Position numbers and translations under genes: made by a program. Shown here one piece after another: positions 30,955 to 39,873 of a DNA stretch of 64,000 bases (positions are counted from its first letter, which is position 1; every line of letters starts with the position of its first letter). Source of the stretch: Desulfobaccales bacterium (lineage in GTDB: Bacteria > Desulfobacterota > Desulfobaccia > Desulfobaccales > 0-14-0-80-60-11); the NCBI GenBank assembly GCA_037481655.1, contig JBBFLF010000009.1, forward strand, positions 1 to 64,000, in the 5' to 3' direction. The notes under the pieces were generated by a model, which saw nothing but the letters and a program-made list of their open reading frames with translations, did no database searches and was not told where the DNA came from.

Positions 30955-31826
30955 CCCTGGGGGGCCTCCAACACCCGGTAGATGGCCGCGAAGTCCTCAT
31001 CCCCCAAACCCAAGCTCAGTCCCCGCCGGTAGAGATGCAAGAGGAGGTGCCCCAGGGGTGCCCCCGCCCCGGTTTCAAAGGCGGTGTCGATGATGAACTT
31101 GGCATCCTTGGTCATGTGCTTCAAGGGGAACTGGGCCGGGAAGACGCCTTGGGTGAGCATCTCCGTTTTCAGCTGAAAGAGGCCGCAGCTCAAAGGCCCG
31201 GAGTGCACGACCTCCATTACCGTCTCAGGACTGAGCCCCCCGGCCTTCCCGAAGGCCACCGCTTCCGCCAGCCCGGCCATCATCAGGCCCAGAAGCAGGT
31301 TGATGGTCATCTTCATCATGGACCCCTGCCCTGCCTCGCCGCAATAGACCACTTTTTTCCCCATGGCCAGAAGCACCGGGGTCACCTCATCCACCGCCTC
31401 CTTGGGGCCGGAGGCCAGGATGATGAGGGTCCTGTCCTCCGCCGCCTTCTTGGAGCCGGACACCGGCGCATCGATGAAGGTGGTGCCGGCCCCGGTCAAC
31501 ACGGAGTTGAGCTCCCGGCTGAAGCGGGGGGCCACGCTGCTCATGTTGATGAGGGTCTTCCCCGGCCCCAGCTCCCGGAAGGCTCCGTCCTGCCCCCAGA
31601 GGAGATCCTGGATGGCCTCCGGGCCGGTGACCATGACAATGAGGAGGTCCACGGCCGCGGCCAGCTCCCGGGGGCTGGCCGCCACCGTCGCCCCTAGGGC
31701 CGCCAGAGGCTCGGCCTTGGCCGCCGTGCGGTTATAAACTTTCACTCCAAATCCGGCCTTCAGCAGATTGGCCGCCATAGGCAGCCCCATGATGCCCAAA
31801 CCCATAAAGCCGATGGCTGGTTGCAT
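30951..31826 (-). CDS. NAD(P)-dependent beta-hydroxyacid dehydrogenase
   Basis: A 291-aa member of the 3-hydroxyisobutyrate/6-phosphogluconate-type dehydrogenases. The N-terminal IGFMGLGIMGLPMAANLLKAG is the Rossmann fingerprint, cited here in its first 20 residues. DAPVSGSKKAAEDRTLIILA is the substrate-binding motif, and GQGSMMKMTINLLLGLMMAG contains the catalytic Lys region. Relatives act on glyoxylate, succinic semialdehyde or hydroxyisobutyrate; the substrate here is not deducible. ATG 31826 has GGAGGGCAAGGA upstream. It is co-directional and overlapping with mobB. Confidence 0.9.
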   Translation of the reverse strand: MQPAIGFMGLGIMGLPMAANLLKAGFGVKVYNRTAAKAEPLAALGATVAASPRELAAAVDLLIVMVTGPEAIQDLLWGQDGAFRELGPGKTLINMSSVAPRFSRELNSVLTGAGTTFIDAPVSGSKKAAEDRTLIILASGPKEAVDEVTPVLLAMGKKVVYCGEAGQGSMMKMTINLLLGLMMAGLAEAVAFGKAGGLSPETVMEVVHSGPLSCGLFQLKTEMLTQGVFPAQFPLKHMTKDAKFIIDTAFETGAGAPLGHLLLHLYRRGLSLGLGDEDFAAIYRVLEAPQG

Positions 31827-32021
31827 TTCCTTGCCCTCCCGTGAAGGGGATTCCGGCCGCCACGGGGAGACCGGGCTGCCACTCGCAGGTGGTGACACTT
31901 TATCACATTGACTTATCTCGGGAGGATTTTTGCCGATGTCCTTTACAAGGCCCTCCGGAAATCTTATGTGCAAGGGCAGGGGTTGCCACCCTGCCAGATT
32001 TTTGAGTCCGGAGGAGGAGAC

Positions 32022-32489
32022 ATGACACGATTGCAGCCGGGGGACGTGGCGCCCCCTTTCGCGCTGCCGGATCAGGAGGGCCAGCAGGTGAGTCTGGCGG
32101 ACTTCCGGGGCCGCAAGCTGCTCCTGTACTTTTACCCCAAGGCCAATACCCCGGGGTGCACCACTCAGGCCTGCACCATCCGGGATGCCAAACGCGAACT
32201 GGAGGACCTGGGGGTGGCGGCCTTGGGCATCAGCCCGGACCCACCGGGGGCCCAAAAGAAGTTTGACGCCAAATACGGCTTGGGCTTCCCCCTCCTTTCG
32301 GTCCCTGACCACCAGGTGGCCGCAGCCTACGGGGCCTGGGGAGAGAAGAAGATGTACGGCAAAACCACCCAGGGCATTATCCGCTCTGCTTTCCTCATTG
32401 ACGAAGAGGGGCGGATCATGGCGGCCTGGTATCAGGTGAAGCCGGCGGACACCGTCACCCTGGCCACCCGGGCACTGGCCGGCGGCTGA
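32022..32489 (+). CDS. bcp: Thioredoxin-dependent peroxiredoxin Bcp
   Basis: A 155-aa PrxQ/Bcp peroxiredoxin reducing hydroperoxides. YPKANTPGCTTQACTIRD has the peroxidatic Cys46 and the resolving Cys51, the same spacing as E. coli Bcp. GISPDPPGAQKKF and the GKTTQGIIRSAFLIDEEG segment complete the fold. GGAGGAGAC precedes the ATG. It stands alone, 8 bp upstream of the tmRNA promoter. Confidence 0.93.
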   Translation: MTRLQPGDVAPPFALPDQEGQQVSLADFRGRKLLLYFYPKANTPGCTTQACTIRDAKRELEDLGVAALGISPDPPGAQKKFDAKYGLGFPLLSVPDHQVAAAYGAWGEKKMYGKTTQGIIRSAFLIDEEGRIMAAWYQVKPADTVTLATRALAGG

Positions 32490-32497
32490 CAGGGGCC

Positions 32498-32525
32498 TTG
32501 CAATCCCGGCCGGCATGGTTATAAT
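32498..32525 (+). promoter_or_regulatory. ssrA promoter
   Basis: TTGCAA (32498-32503), a 16-bp spacer and a perfect TATAAT (32520-32525) place the transcription start at about 32533, exactly the first base of the tmRNA. Confidence 0.85.
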
Positions 32526-32532
32526 AATTGAA

Positions 32533-32882
32533 GGGGGCGAAACGGCTTCGACGTGAATAGGGAACTTTAAGTTGCATGCCGAGGTCCTGTCCGCTCGTAA
32601 AACGGATGGGAAACCATTAAGTGCCGACAACTACGGCTACGCTCTGGCCGCCTAAGGCCAGCATCCGGGAACTCCTCGCCGGAAGGGAGCCCCGGGTGCA
32701 GGAATTCCGGCAAAGCTGGTGAGCAGGTCTGCGGCTCACCGGACGAAAACCCTCAGGCAGGCTAGCGCCAGGGAATTCCGCCGGTGGAAGTCCCTGGGCG
32801 CGAAGGGAATACGCCGGCTAAGCATGTAGACGCTTAAAGGGACTATTTGCGGACGCGGGTTCGACTCCCGCCGCCTCCACCA
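32533..32882 (+). ncRNA. ssrA: Transfer-messenger RNA (tmRNA)
   Basis: About 350 nt beginning GGGGGCGAAACGGCTTCGAC and ending GGTTCGACTCCCGCCGCC, then TCCACCA; the 5' and 3' ends pair as a tRNA-like acceptor stem with discriminator A and encoded CCA. The tag reading frame (32623-32655) starts at GCC and encodes ADNYGYALAA before TAA. tmRNA with SmpB rescues stalled ribosomes and adds this degradation tag. It has its own promoter and terminator. Confidence 0.98.
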
Positions 32883-32905
32883 ATGATTTATTTGGAATAC
32901 CGCAC

Positions 32906-32935
32906 CAGGGGCCCCAAAAGGCCCCTGTATTTTTT
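32906..32935 (+). terminator. Intrinsic terminator of ssrA
   Basis: Perfect 8-bp arms CAGGGGCC (32906-32913) and GGCCCCTG (32920-32927), a 6-nt loop, then TATTTTTT. Confidence 0.9.
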
Positions 32936-33043
32936 CCAGTCGGACGGTTTTGCCGGTCCACCAAGCCGAGGGGCCACTATCGGCTTTCTGAGCGTCAAGA
33001 AGATCTGGTTAGCAATTCCTTTCCTCCCGGGAGAAGGGAAAAT

Positions 33044-33072
33044 TTGACATTAACAGCCTCCTTCACTATCAT
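33044..33072 (+). promoter_or_regulatory. Sigma-70 promoter of the helix-hairpin-helix gene
   Basis: TTGACA (33044-33049), a 17-bp spacer and TATCAT (33067-33072, 5/6). It is the only convincing signal between the ssrA terminator and the gene at 33166; the rest of 32936-33043 shows nothing I can name. Confidence 0.75.
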
Positions 33073-33112
33073 GCCTTCTAAAGGCTCATATGTGCTGAGG
33101 CCCGGGTCCCAA

Positions 33113-33148
33113 GTCTTTCACCATGGTCTTTCACCATGGTCTTTCACC
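33113..33148 (+). repeat. 13-bp tandem repeat in the 5' leader
   Basis: GTCTTTCACCATG is repeated at 33113-33125 and 33126-33138, with a third partial copy to 33148. It lies between the promoter and the ribosome site of the secreted helix-hairpin-helix protein and contains CCATGG palindromes. Possible slippage-variable leader or regulator site. Confidence 0.7.
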
Positions 33149-33165
33149 GAAAGGGAGGAGTGCAC

Positions 33166-34107
33166 ATGCGGAGGGTGGCGCAATGCCGTTGGGCGGCATG
33201 TTTGCTGATGGGATTTCTTGGCGTGGCGGTGCTGGTCGGCCTTGGCGGCGCCGCCGGGTGGGCAGAGGCCGCAGCCAAGAAAACCCTGGTGGATCTGAAT
33301 ACCGCCTCGGAAAAAGAGCTGGAGGGATTGAAGGGGATCGGCCCGGCCAACGCCAAAAAGATCATCGCCGGGCGGCCCTACACCTCGGTGGAGGACCTGA
33401 AACGCATCGGCCTGCCTGAGAAGACCATCCAGGCGTTGAAATCCCAGGTCACCGTGGGCGGCGCCGCGGCGGCGACGGCACCGGCCGCCAAAGACAAGCC
33501 GGCCAAAGAGAAGCCGGTAACCAAAGAAAAGGCGGCGGTCAAGGCCAAAGAGGCTCCTCCTGCTGCCCCTGCCAAATTGGTGGACCTGAACACCGCCAGT
33601 CTCAAAGAGCTGGAGGCCCTGAAAGGGGTGGGGCCGGCCAACGCCAAGAAAATCATCGCCGGGCGCCCCTACAAGTCCATGGATGATTTGAAAAAGGCGG
33701 GCCTGTCTGCCAAAACCATCGAAGCGTTGAAATCCCAGGCCACCGTGAGCGCGCCCGCGGCCCCGGCCCCTAAGGCCGCGCCGCCGGCTGCCAAGCCGCC
33801 TACGCCTGCTCCGCCTCCGCCGCCGGTGGCCGCGCCCAGCCCGGCGCCAGCCCCCACGGCGCCCACCCCCGCGCCGGCTCCGGCCAAGGCGGACAAACCC
33901 GCCGCCCTCAAGCTGGCTCCGGGCCAGAAGGTGAACCTCAACACCGCCACCAAGGAGGAGCTGGAGGCCCTGCCGGAGATCGGCCCGGTGAAGGCCCAGG
34001 CCATTATCGACAACCGGCCCTATCAAAAGATTGAGGACGTCATGAAGGTCAAGGGCATCAAGGAGGAGACCTTCAAGGCCATCCAGGATTACATCACGGT
34101 GAAGTGA
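33166..34107 (+). CDS. Secreted protein with three ComEA-type helix-hairpin-helix domains
   Basis: A 313-aa protein with a signal peptide (about residues 1-36, AAGWAEA cleavage region) and three helix-hairpin-helix units at about 41-97, 138-195 and 256-313. Each begins VDLNTAS or VNLNTAT and contains [17 protein letters not shown] or a close variant. The second and third are separated by a long Ala/Pro-rich linker. ComEA-like units bind DNA non-specifically and in competent bacteria act in DNA uptake. GGGAGGAG precedes ATG 33166. No competence genes lie nearby; the multi-domain layout suggests a periplasmic or surface DNA-binding protein. Confidence 0.85.
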   Translation: MRRVAQCRWAACLLMGFLGVAVLVGLGGAAGWAEAAAKKTLVDLNTASEKELEGLKGIGPANAKKIIAGRPYTSVEDLKRIGLPEKTIQALKSQVTVGGAAAATAPAAKDKPAKEKPVTKEKAAVKAKEAPPAAPAKLVDLNTASLKELEALKGVGPANAKKIIAGRPYKSMDDLKKAGLSAKTIEALKSQATVSAPAAPAPKAAPPAAKPPTPAPPPPPVAAPSPAPAPTAPTPAPAPAKADKPAALKLAPGQKVNLNTATKEELEALPEIGPVKAQAIIDNRPYQKIEDVMKVKGIKEETFKAIQDYITVK

Positions 34108-34164
34108 GAGGGGAGTGCAACCCCAGGGGAGGATGGACGGGGTGCGGTCAAGCTGCGGGCCTTT

Positions 34165-34286
34165 CTCCCGGTTCCAGGAAACCGGGAGGGACTTGCCGGC
34201 AAGGCAAAGGTCCCGGCCCGTCGCCCCCCTAACCGGCGTCCTTCCCATCCGCTCACCATAAGCAAGCCAGGGAGCCGGTGCTCCCT
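34165..34286 (+). other. Two hairpins between the helix-hairpin-helix gene and the next
   Basis: Arms CTCCCGGTT (34165-34173)/AACCGGGAG (34180-34188) and AGGGAGC (34269-34275)/GCTCCCT (34280-34286) are perfect stems, neither followed by a T-tract. The second is next to an AT-rich stretch that may be the promoter region of the small secreted gene. Confidence 0.4.
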
Positions 34287-34317
34287 AAGTAAATATTAAA
34301 TAGCGAGGGAAGCGGTG

Positions 34318-34611
34318 ATGAAACGGTGTCTGGTGTTGTTGGTGGTGTTGGTGTTTGCCGCCTCCGCGGCCTGGGCCGCCGCGCCCAAGACCTATCAGGT
34401 CACCGGGCCGGTGCTGTCCCTGACGGACGACCTCATCGTGGTGCAGAAAGGCAAGGAAAAGTGGGAAATCGCCCGCACCAAGGACACCCAGGTGAAGGGC
34501 GACCTAAAGGTGGGGGCCAAGGTGACCATTCAATACCGCATGACAGCCACGGACGTGGAAGTCAAGGCCCCGGCCAAGGAAGCCAAGCCCAAGGAAAGCA
34601 AGAAGAAATAA
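34318..34611 (+). CDS. Small secreted protein of unknown function
   Basis: About 97 aa: a signal peptide (MKRCLVLLVVLVFAASAAWA), a short beta-rich domain (TYQVTGPVLSLTDDLIVVQK through VTIQYRMTATDVEV) resembling an OB-like barrel, and a Lys/Glu-rich tail. I cannot assign a family. GAGGGAAG precedes overlapping GTG 34315 and ATG 34318. A strong terminator follows, so it is a single-gene unit or the end of the one with the helix-hairpin-helix gene. Confidence 0.75.
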   Translation: MKRCLVLLVVLVFAASAAWAAAPKTYQVTGPVLSLTDDLIVVQKGKEKWEIARTKDTQVKGDLKVGAKVTIQYRMTATDVEVKAPAKEAKPKESKKK

Positions 34612-34637
34612 CCCAGCGCGAGCCTGAGAAAAGTTTC

Positions 34638-34670
34638 GGGGAGGCTGCCTCAAGCCTCCCCTTTGTTTTG
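34638..34670 (+). terminator. Intrinsic terminator
   Basis: Perfect 9-bp arms GGGGAGGCT (34638-34646) and AGCCTCCCC (34653-34661), a 6-nt loop, followed by TTTGTTTT. Confidence 0.9.
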
Positions 34671-34983
34671 GGGATCAACCCTCTGAGGGGTGGGGAATAC
34701 CGGCCCTCCTATCCGCTCCAAACCCTGAGTCCCGGGGAATGGGGGGATATCGGCGGCCCTTCCACGCCTTGGTGGCCCGGCGGGACGGTAAGCACAACCG
34801 CCTGATAAAAGGGGGGATGGCCAATTCGAGGGCTTCACGGCGACTTTCGCAAAGACCACAACGCCAAGGGGAGAGTACAAGGACAGGACCCAGTGGTAGG
34901 TTATCCCAACTATTATGGGTATAATTTCAATCAGATAAGCACATAGCATGGGCAGCCGGCACCGGCTCAGAGATGAGATAATC
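34671..34983. other. 313-bp non-coding gap with a dyad and -10-like element
   Basis: No gene is supported. At 34901-34925 TTATCCCA and TGGGTATAA form an imperfect dyad that ends in TATAAT (34920-34925). No good -35 lies upstream, which would fit an activator-dependent promoter for the Fe-S protein gene. Confidence 0.4.
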
Positions 34984-36291
34984 ATGCCCGACCTCAGGGC
35001 CCTGGCCGCACTGGTAAGAAAACTGGATGACCAGATCGCGATGTGCATGCGCTGCGGCATGTGCCAGGCGGTGTGCCCCCTGTTTGCCGAAACCGGCCGG
35101 GAAGCCGACGTGGCCCGGGGCAAGCTGGCCCTGCTGGACGGCCTGGCCCGGGAGCTCTTCTCCCGCCCCCAGGCGGTGCAGGACCGCCTGAGCCGGTGCC
35201 TGCTGTGCGGCTCCTGCGCCGCTCACTGCCCCAGCGGCGTCAAGGTGCTGGACATCTTTTTCCAGGCCCGGGCCATTTTGGCGGGGTATCTGGGCCTGCC
35301 CGCCTGGAAGCGGGCCCTCTTCCGGGGCCTGCTGGCCCGGCCCGGCCTCTTTCACCGCATCCTGGACTGGGGAAGCAGACTCCAGGGCATCTTCATCCGG
35401 CCGGTGGACGATCTGGTGGGGTCCTCCTGCGCCCGGTTTCTTTCGCCCCTCTTGCAGGACCGCCACTTCAAGCCCCTGGCCCCGGAGCCTTTCCACCGGC
35501 TGGTGCCGGCCCGGGACAGCGCCCCCGGCGCGGCCGGCCTGAAGGTCGCCCTGTTTGTGGGCTGCCTCATCGACAAGATCTTCCCCCAGGTGGGCCAGGA
35601 CGCCCTCACCGTCCTGGAACACCACGGGGTGGGAGTCTATCTGCCCCCGGAGCAGGGCTGCTGCGGTATTCCGGCCCTGGCCGGCGGCGACCTCGAGGCT
35701 TTCCACCGCCTGGTGCGGCATCACCTGACCCTGTTCGGCGACCGGCCCTATGATTACCTGGTCACCGCCTGCGCCACCTGCGCCGCCACCCTGCGCCAGC
35801 TGTGGCCCATGTTGACCCAGGACTATCCCGAGGCCCAGCGGCACCAGATCGCCCGCCTGGCGGCGCGGACCCTGGACCTCAGCCAGTTCCTGGTGCAGCA
35901 GGTGGGCCTCAAGAGCGGGCTTCCTTCCCAAGGAAGCGAGCCGGTGCCCCTTACTTACCACGATCCCTGCCACCTGAAAAAGTCCCTGGGGGTGGCGGCG
36001 GAGCCCCGGGCCCTCATTGCCGCCAACCCCGCCTACCGGCTCACGGAGATGGCCGAGGCGGACCGCTGCTGCGGCTGCGGCGGCAGTTTCACCCTGCAGC
36101 ACTACGAGATCTCCAAGGCCATCGGGTCCCGCAAGCGGGAGAACATCCTGGCCAGCGGAGCCCGGGTGGTGGCCACCGGCTGCCCGGCCTGCATGCTGCA
36201 GCTCACGGACCTGCTCTCCCAGGCCGGTGCCCGGGTGCAGGTGAAGCATGTAGTGGAGATTTACGCCGAGGCCCTGAGACAAGGCGAGTGA
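34984..36291 (+). CDS. GlcF/LldE-like (Fe-S)-binding protein
   Basis: A 435-aa protein with two [4Fe-4S] ferredoxin motifs, C21-x2-C24-x2-C27-x3-C31-P and C72-x2-C75-x2-C78-x3-C82-P, followed by two CCG-type domains (GCCGIPALAGG at mid-protein and CCGCGGSFTLQHYEIS near the end). This is the layout of glycolate oxidase subunit GlcF and of heterodisulfide-reductase HdrD-like electron carriers. A partner flavoprotein (GlcD/FAD oxidase) would be expected but is not next to it. ATG 34984 is preferred; ATG 34948 would add 12 residues. Confidence 0.85.
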   Translation: MPDLRALAALVRKLDDQIAMCMRCGMCQAVCPLFAETGREADVARGKLALLDGLARELFSRPQAVQDRLSRCLLCGSCAAHCPSGVKVLDIFFQARAILAGYLGLPAWKRALFRGLLARPGLFHRILDWGSRLQGIFIRPVDDLVGSSCARFLSPLLQDRHFKPLAPEPFHRLVPARDSAPGAAGLKVALFVGCLIDKIFPQVGQDALTVLEHHGVGVYLPPEQGCCGIPALAGGDLEAFHRLVRHHLTLFGDRPYDYLVTACATCAATLRQLWPMLTQDYPEAQRHQIARLAARTLDLSQFLVQQVGLKSGLPSQGSEPVPLTYHDPCHLKKSLGVAAEPRALIAANPAYRLTEMAEADRCCGCGGSFTLQHYEISKAIGSRKRENILASGARVVATGCPACMLQLTDLLSQAGARVQVKHVVEIYAEALRQGE

Positions 36292-36440
36292 GGCCGCCGC
36301 AAGCTAGGCCGACGTCTCTTCGGGAAGGCGGCAAAGAAGAGAGTTGTCATTTATCTTTTTATAACGGGAAGAGGGCCAACCTGGGCTGGAACCGTCCTTA
36401 AACGCGGTAACTTCGCCGTAATCTGTCCCAAGGGGGCGCC

Positions 36441-37643
36441 TCAGAAAGGCTTCACCCAGCCGGCATAGAGGGCCAGCCCCAGCCAAGCCCAGTTGTTGGC
36501 ATAGTAATTGTCCGGGGCTTCAAAATAGCCCCCCTGCTCATCCCGCCGGTAAAAGCTCATGAGCCGCCGGGCCAGGGCGTCGGCCCACTCCCGGTCCCCC
36601 GCCGCCAGGGCTGCGGCCAGCACCCCGGCATAGATGACGGGGCTTTCATAGCTCACCAGAGGGCGGCCGTCATAGGCATAGACGGCGGCCAGGCGGCCCT
36701 CCGCCTGCCAGCGCGCTTTCAGGAAAGGGAGAAAGCGGGAGGCGAGCACCTGCACCGGCTCCGGGCGGCCGAACCACAGGCGATCCAACGCCAGGCGCCA
36801 GGGCAGGCGCACCGCCTCCCAGCCGAAGTGGCTCTCCCGGCCGGGCGCGGGCAGGACCTGGCCGTCGGCCTTCAGGAGAGCCCAGTCGGGGAACAGCCCC
36901 ACTCCCGGCAGATCACCCAAGCCCTGTCCCAGACGTGCCGCCAGCGGGTAGGTGGCCTCCGCCAGCTCCCGCCAGCGGCTGTCGCCGGTGGCTTCCGCCA
37001 GGAGACGGTACGCCGCCGGGAAGAAATACGAGGAGTTGATGAGATAAGGGGGGGCCGCCTCATGCCAGTTGCCCGGTGCCAGGACCGGCGTGCCGTCGGG
37101 CAGGCGCACCACCTCCCGCCGCCAGATGTCCGCCGCCACTCGCCGGGCCAAGGCAAGGTAGTCCGGCTCCTGGGCGGGCCGCCAGCCCCGGCGGTGGGCC
37201 AGCACCAGGGCCAAAGCAAAGTCCAGGTCAGCGTCCGCAGCGGTGTTGGGGTCCAGCACCCCTGCGGTGCCGTCCCCCCTGGGGCCCCAGTGCCAGGCCA
37301 GGAGGTGGTCGCCTAAGCACTTTTCCCGGGAGAGGTGGGTCTCCGTCCAGCGGGCCACCCGGGCAAAGGTCCCCGCGTCCCCGGCCCACACCGCTCGCAA
37401 CAGCGCATAGGCCTGAGCCTCGGAGATGGTGCCGCCTTGGCGTTCCGGCACCACCACCCGGCCCTCGGGGGTGAGGAAGCGGCGCACATAGCCCTGCCAG
37501 GACTCGGCCAGGAGCCGCTCCACCTCCCGGGGCTCCGGAGAGGCGCTGCACGCCGCCAGAATCAGGGCGGCCAGGACCACCCCGAGCCTGCGCCGGCCTG
37601 GGGCCGTTAGGCCATTTTTCATGGCCTCACGGGGAAGGATCAT
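36441..37643 (-). CDS. Glycoside hydrolase family 8 lipoprotein (endoglucanase-like)
   Basis: A 400-aa protein with a lipoprotein signal (ALILAAC lipobox at about residue 32). GH8 landmarks are GTISEAQAYALLRAVWAGD with the proton-donor Glu, AADADLDFALALVLAHRRG with the family Asp signature, and PGNWHEAAPPYLINSSYFFPAAY, cited from PGNWHEA. GH8 enzymes include BcsZ, which trims bacterial cellulose. No bcsA or bcsB is seen nearby, so its polysaccharide partner is unknown; it might act on the 21-28 kb polysaccharide. ATG 37643 has GGAG 5 nt upstream; ATG 37622 is an alternative. It converges on the Fe-S gene. Confidence 0.85.
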   Translation of the reverse strand: MILPREAMKNGLTAPGRRRLGVVLAALILAACSASPEPREVERLLAESWQGYVRRFLTPEGRVVVPERQGGTISEAQAYALLRAVWAGDAGTFARVARWTETHLSREKCLGDHLLAWHWGPRGDGTAGVLDPNTAADADLDFALALVLAHRRGWRPAQEPDYLALARRVAADIWRREVVRLPDGTPVLAPGNWHEAAPPYLINSSYFFPAAYRLLAEATGDSRWRELAEATYPLAARLGQGLGDLPGVGLFPDWALLKADGQVLPAPGRESHFGWEAVRLPWRLALDRLWFGRPEPVQVLASRFLPFLKARWQAEGRLAAVYAYDGRPLVSYESPVIYAGVLAAALAAGDREWADALARRLMSFYRRDEQGGYFEAPDNYYANNWAWLGLALYAGWVKPF

Positions 37644-37766
37644 GTCCGCTCCACAAGTAAGGGCGCTCATTCCCAAGGTCGGAGCCGTGGAAAACCGTCG
37701 GCCCCCAATCTCTCCTCTCTTTAACCGCGTCTTGATTTCCCCCGGCCGCACGGCCCGGAAACATCC

Positions 37767-37797
37767 TTGACAATCTCAGGTATTTGTGCCACATTAT
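37767..37797 (+). promoter_or_regulatory. Probable promoter of the thrS-infC-rpmI-rplT-pheS operon
   Basis: TTGACA (37767-37772) with CATTAT at 37792-37797 (19-bp spacer, long) or a weaker hexamer at 17 bp. The CCTTGACAAT context matches the mraZ and 12679 promoters. Confidence 0.5.
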
Positions 37798-37882
37798 GCC
37801 TGAATCCGGCCCGGAAAATCCGTAATTTTGGCGGGGTCAGACGTATTTTTGCCCACATTTTTCCCAATAAAATGAGATAAAC

Positions 37883-37923
37883 GGCATCCGGTTACGACCA
37901 CGGACCACCGCGATGCCTTTTTT
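37883..37923 (+). terminator. Leader hairpin plus T-tract (putative attenuator) before thrS
   Basis: GGCATC-CGGT (37883-37892) pairs with ACCG-C-GATGCC (37907-37917, one bulged C), followed by TTTTTT (37918-37923) only 11 nt before the thrS ATG. It sits downstream of the operon promoter, so it should act as an attenuator or regulated leader terminator rather than a gene-end terminator. Confidence 0.65.
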
Positions 37924-37934
37924 ATTGCAGCCTC

Positions 37935-39860
37935 ATGATCACCATCCGCTTGGAAAACGGCGCCAGCCGCCAATGTGAGCCCGGCATCAGTGCGGCCCGG
38001 GCGCTGGCGGAGCTGGGCGTCTCCGGTAACCACCACGTGGTGGCTGTCAAGGTGGACGGGGAGCTCAGCGACCTCACCCGGCCCCTCACCCGGGATTGCA
38101 CCCTGGCCCCGGTGTGGGACACCACCCCCGAGGGCCTGGAGATTCTCCGGCATTCCACCTCCCACCTCATGGCCGAGGCGGTGCGGGCCCTCTTCCCCCA
38201 GGCCAAGGTGGCCATCGGCCCGGCCATCGAGTCGGGATTTTACTACGATTTCGATGTGCCGGAACCCTTCAGCCCCGAGGATCTGCCCCGCATCGAAGCC
38301 AAGATGGCGGAGCTGGCGGCGAAAGATCTCCCCTTCATCCGGGAGGAGGTGCCCAAAGAGGAAGCCATCCGGCTTTTCCAGGCTCAGGGGGAAGTCTATA
38401 AGGTGGAGCTCCTCCAGGAGATCGACCAGGAGCGGGTGAGCCTCTATCGCCAGGGCGATTTTGTGGACCTCTGCCGGGGGCCCCATGTGCCCTCCAGCGG
38501 TTACCTCACCGCCTTCAAGCTCACCGCCATCTCCGGGGCCTACTGGCGGGGGGACGAGCGCCGGCCCATGTTGCAGCGCATTTATGGCACCGCCTTCCCC
38601 ACCCGGGAGGAGCTGGAGCATCACCTCCTGCTCCTGGAGGAGGCCAAGCGCCGGGATCACCGCAAGCTGGGGCGGGAGCTGGGCCTCTTTACCATCGAGG
38701 AGGAGGCCGGTCCGGGCCTGGTCATCTACCACCCCAAGGGCGCGCTCTTGCGCAGCCTGCTGGAGGATTTTGAGCGCCGCCAGCACCTGAAGCGGGGCTA
38801 CCAGATGGTCATGGGCCCCCAGATGCTCAAGGCGGAGCTCTGGGCCCGCTCCGGCCACCTGGAGAATTACCGGGAGCACATGTACTTCACCGAGGTGGAG
38901 GGCGTCCAATACGGCATCAAGCCCATGAACTGCGTGGCCCACATGCTCATCTACAAATCCCGGGTGCGCAGTTACCGGGAGCTGCCGTTGCGCTTCTTTG
39001 AGCTGGGCACGGTGCTGCGCCATGAGCGCTCCGGCGTGCTCCACGGCCTCACCCGGGTGCGCCAGTTCACCCAGGACGATGCCCACATCCTCTGCACCCC
39101 CGAGCAGGTGGAGGGGGAGATCCTGGGGGTGCTGGACTTCGTGGCCGATGTCATGGCCATCTTCGGCTTTGACTACGAGGTGGAGCTCTCCACCCGGCCG
39201 GAGAAGTCCATCGGCACCGACGCCGACTGGGAGCTGGCCACCAACGCCCTGATCGGCGCCCTAAAGAGCAAGGGCCTCAGCTTCGCCGTGTGCGAGGGCG
39301 AGGGCGCCTTTTACGGCCCCAAGATCGACATCAAGCTCAAGGACGCCCTGAACCGCCGCTGGCAGTGCGCCACCATCCAGTGCGACTTCACCCTCCCGGA
39401 GCGCTTCGATCTCACCTATGTGGGCGCCGACGGCGGCAAACACCGGCCGGTGATGCTCCACCGGGTGATTCTGGGCTCCCTGGAGCGCTTCTTGGGGGTG
39501 CTCATCGAGCACTATGCCGGCGCCTTCCCCATGTGGCTGGCCCCGGTGCAGGTGATCCTGCTGCCCATCACCGAGCGGGTGCACCCCTACGCCCTGGAGG
39601 TGGCCGAAAAGCTCCGGGCCGCGGAGCTGCGGGTGGAGGTGGATCTGCGCCCCGAGACCCTGCGCTACAAGATCCGGGAGGCCCAGGGGCAGAAAATTCC
39701 CTATATGGTGGTGATCGGGGACCGGGAGGCGGCCCAGGGCACGCTCTCCCCCCGGCTCCGGGACGGCACCGAGCTCAAGGACGTTCCCCTGGCGGAGTTC
39801 ATCCCCCGCCTGGCGGCGGAGAGCCGGGTGCCGGAACCGGGGCGGCCCCAAAATCCTTAA
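37935..39860 (+). CDS. thrS: Threonyl-tRNA synthetase
   Basis: A 641-aa class II synthetase with the N-terminal TGS domain (residues 1-60), the editing domain ([17 protein letters not shown] with the zinc-like HxxxH motif, and [12 protein letters not shown]), and the catalytic core (motif 2 [25 protein letters not shown], cited from [31 protein letters not shown]; motif 3 [19 protein letters not shown]). The anticodon-binding domain follows ([10 protein letters not shown] onward). No Shine-Dalgarno sequence is seen; an attenuator-like hairpin precedes the ATG. First gene of a conserved translation operon. Confidence 0.96.
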   Translation: MITIRLENGASRQCEPGISAARALAELGVSGNHHVVAVKVDGELSDLTRPLTRDCTLAPVWDTTPEGLEILRHSTSHLMAEAVRALFPQAKVAIGPAIESGFYYDFDVPEPFSPEDLPRIEAKMAELAAKDLPFIREEVPKEEAIRLFQAQGEVYKVELLQEIDQERVSLYRQGDFVDLCRGPHVPSSGYLTAFKLTAISGAYWRGDERRPMLQRIYGTAFPTREELEHHLLLLEEAKRRDHRKLGRELGLFTIEEEAGPGLVIYHPKGALLRSLLEDFERRQHLKRGYQMVMGPQMLKAELWARSGHLENYREHMYFTEVEGVQYGIKPMNCVAHMLIYKSRVRSYRELPLRFFELGTVLRHERSGVLHGLTRVRQFTQDDAHILCTPEQVEGEILGVLDFVADVMAIFGFDYEVELSTRPEKSIGTDADWELATNALIGALKSKGLSFAVCEGEGAFYGPKIDIKLKDALNRRWQCATIQCDFTLPERFDLTYVGADGGKHRPVMLHRVILGSLERFLGVLIEHYAGAFPMWLAPVQVILLPITERVHPYALEVAEKLRAAELRVEVDLRPETLRYKIREAQGQKIPYMVVIGDREAAQGTLSPRLRDGTELKDVPLAEFIPRLAAESRVPEPGRPQNP

Positions 39861-39873
39861 AGGAGGTGCGGTC

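Noticed and set aside
37860-37925. Possible T-box riboswitch before thrS
   Set aside because: An ACCGCG string is present, but it lies in the 3' arm of the terminator stem and the full T-box consensus and a specifier loop with a Thr codon are missing.
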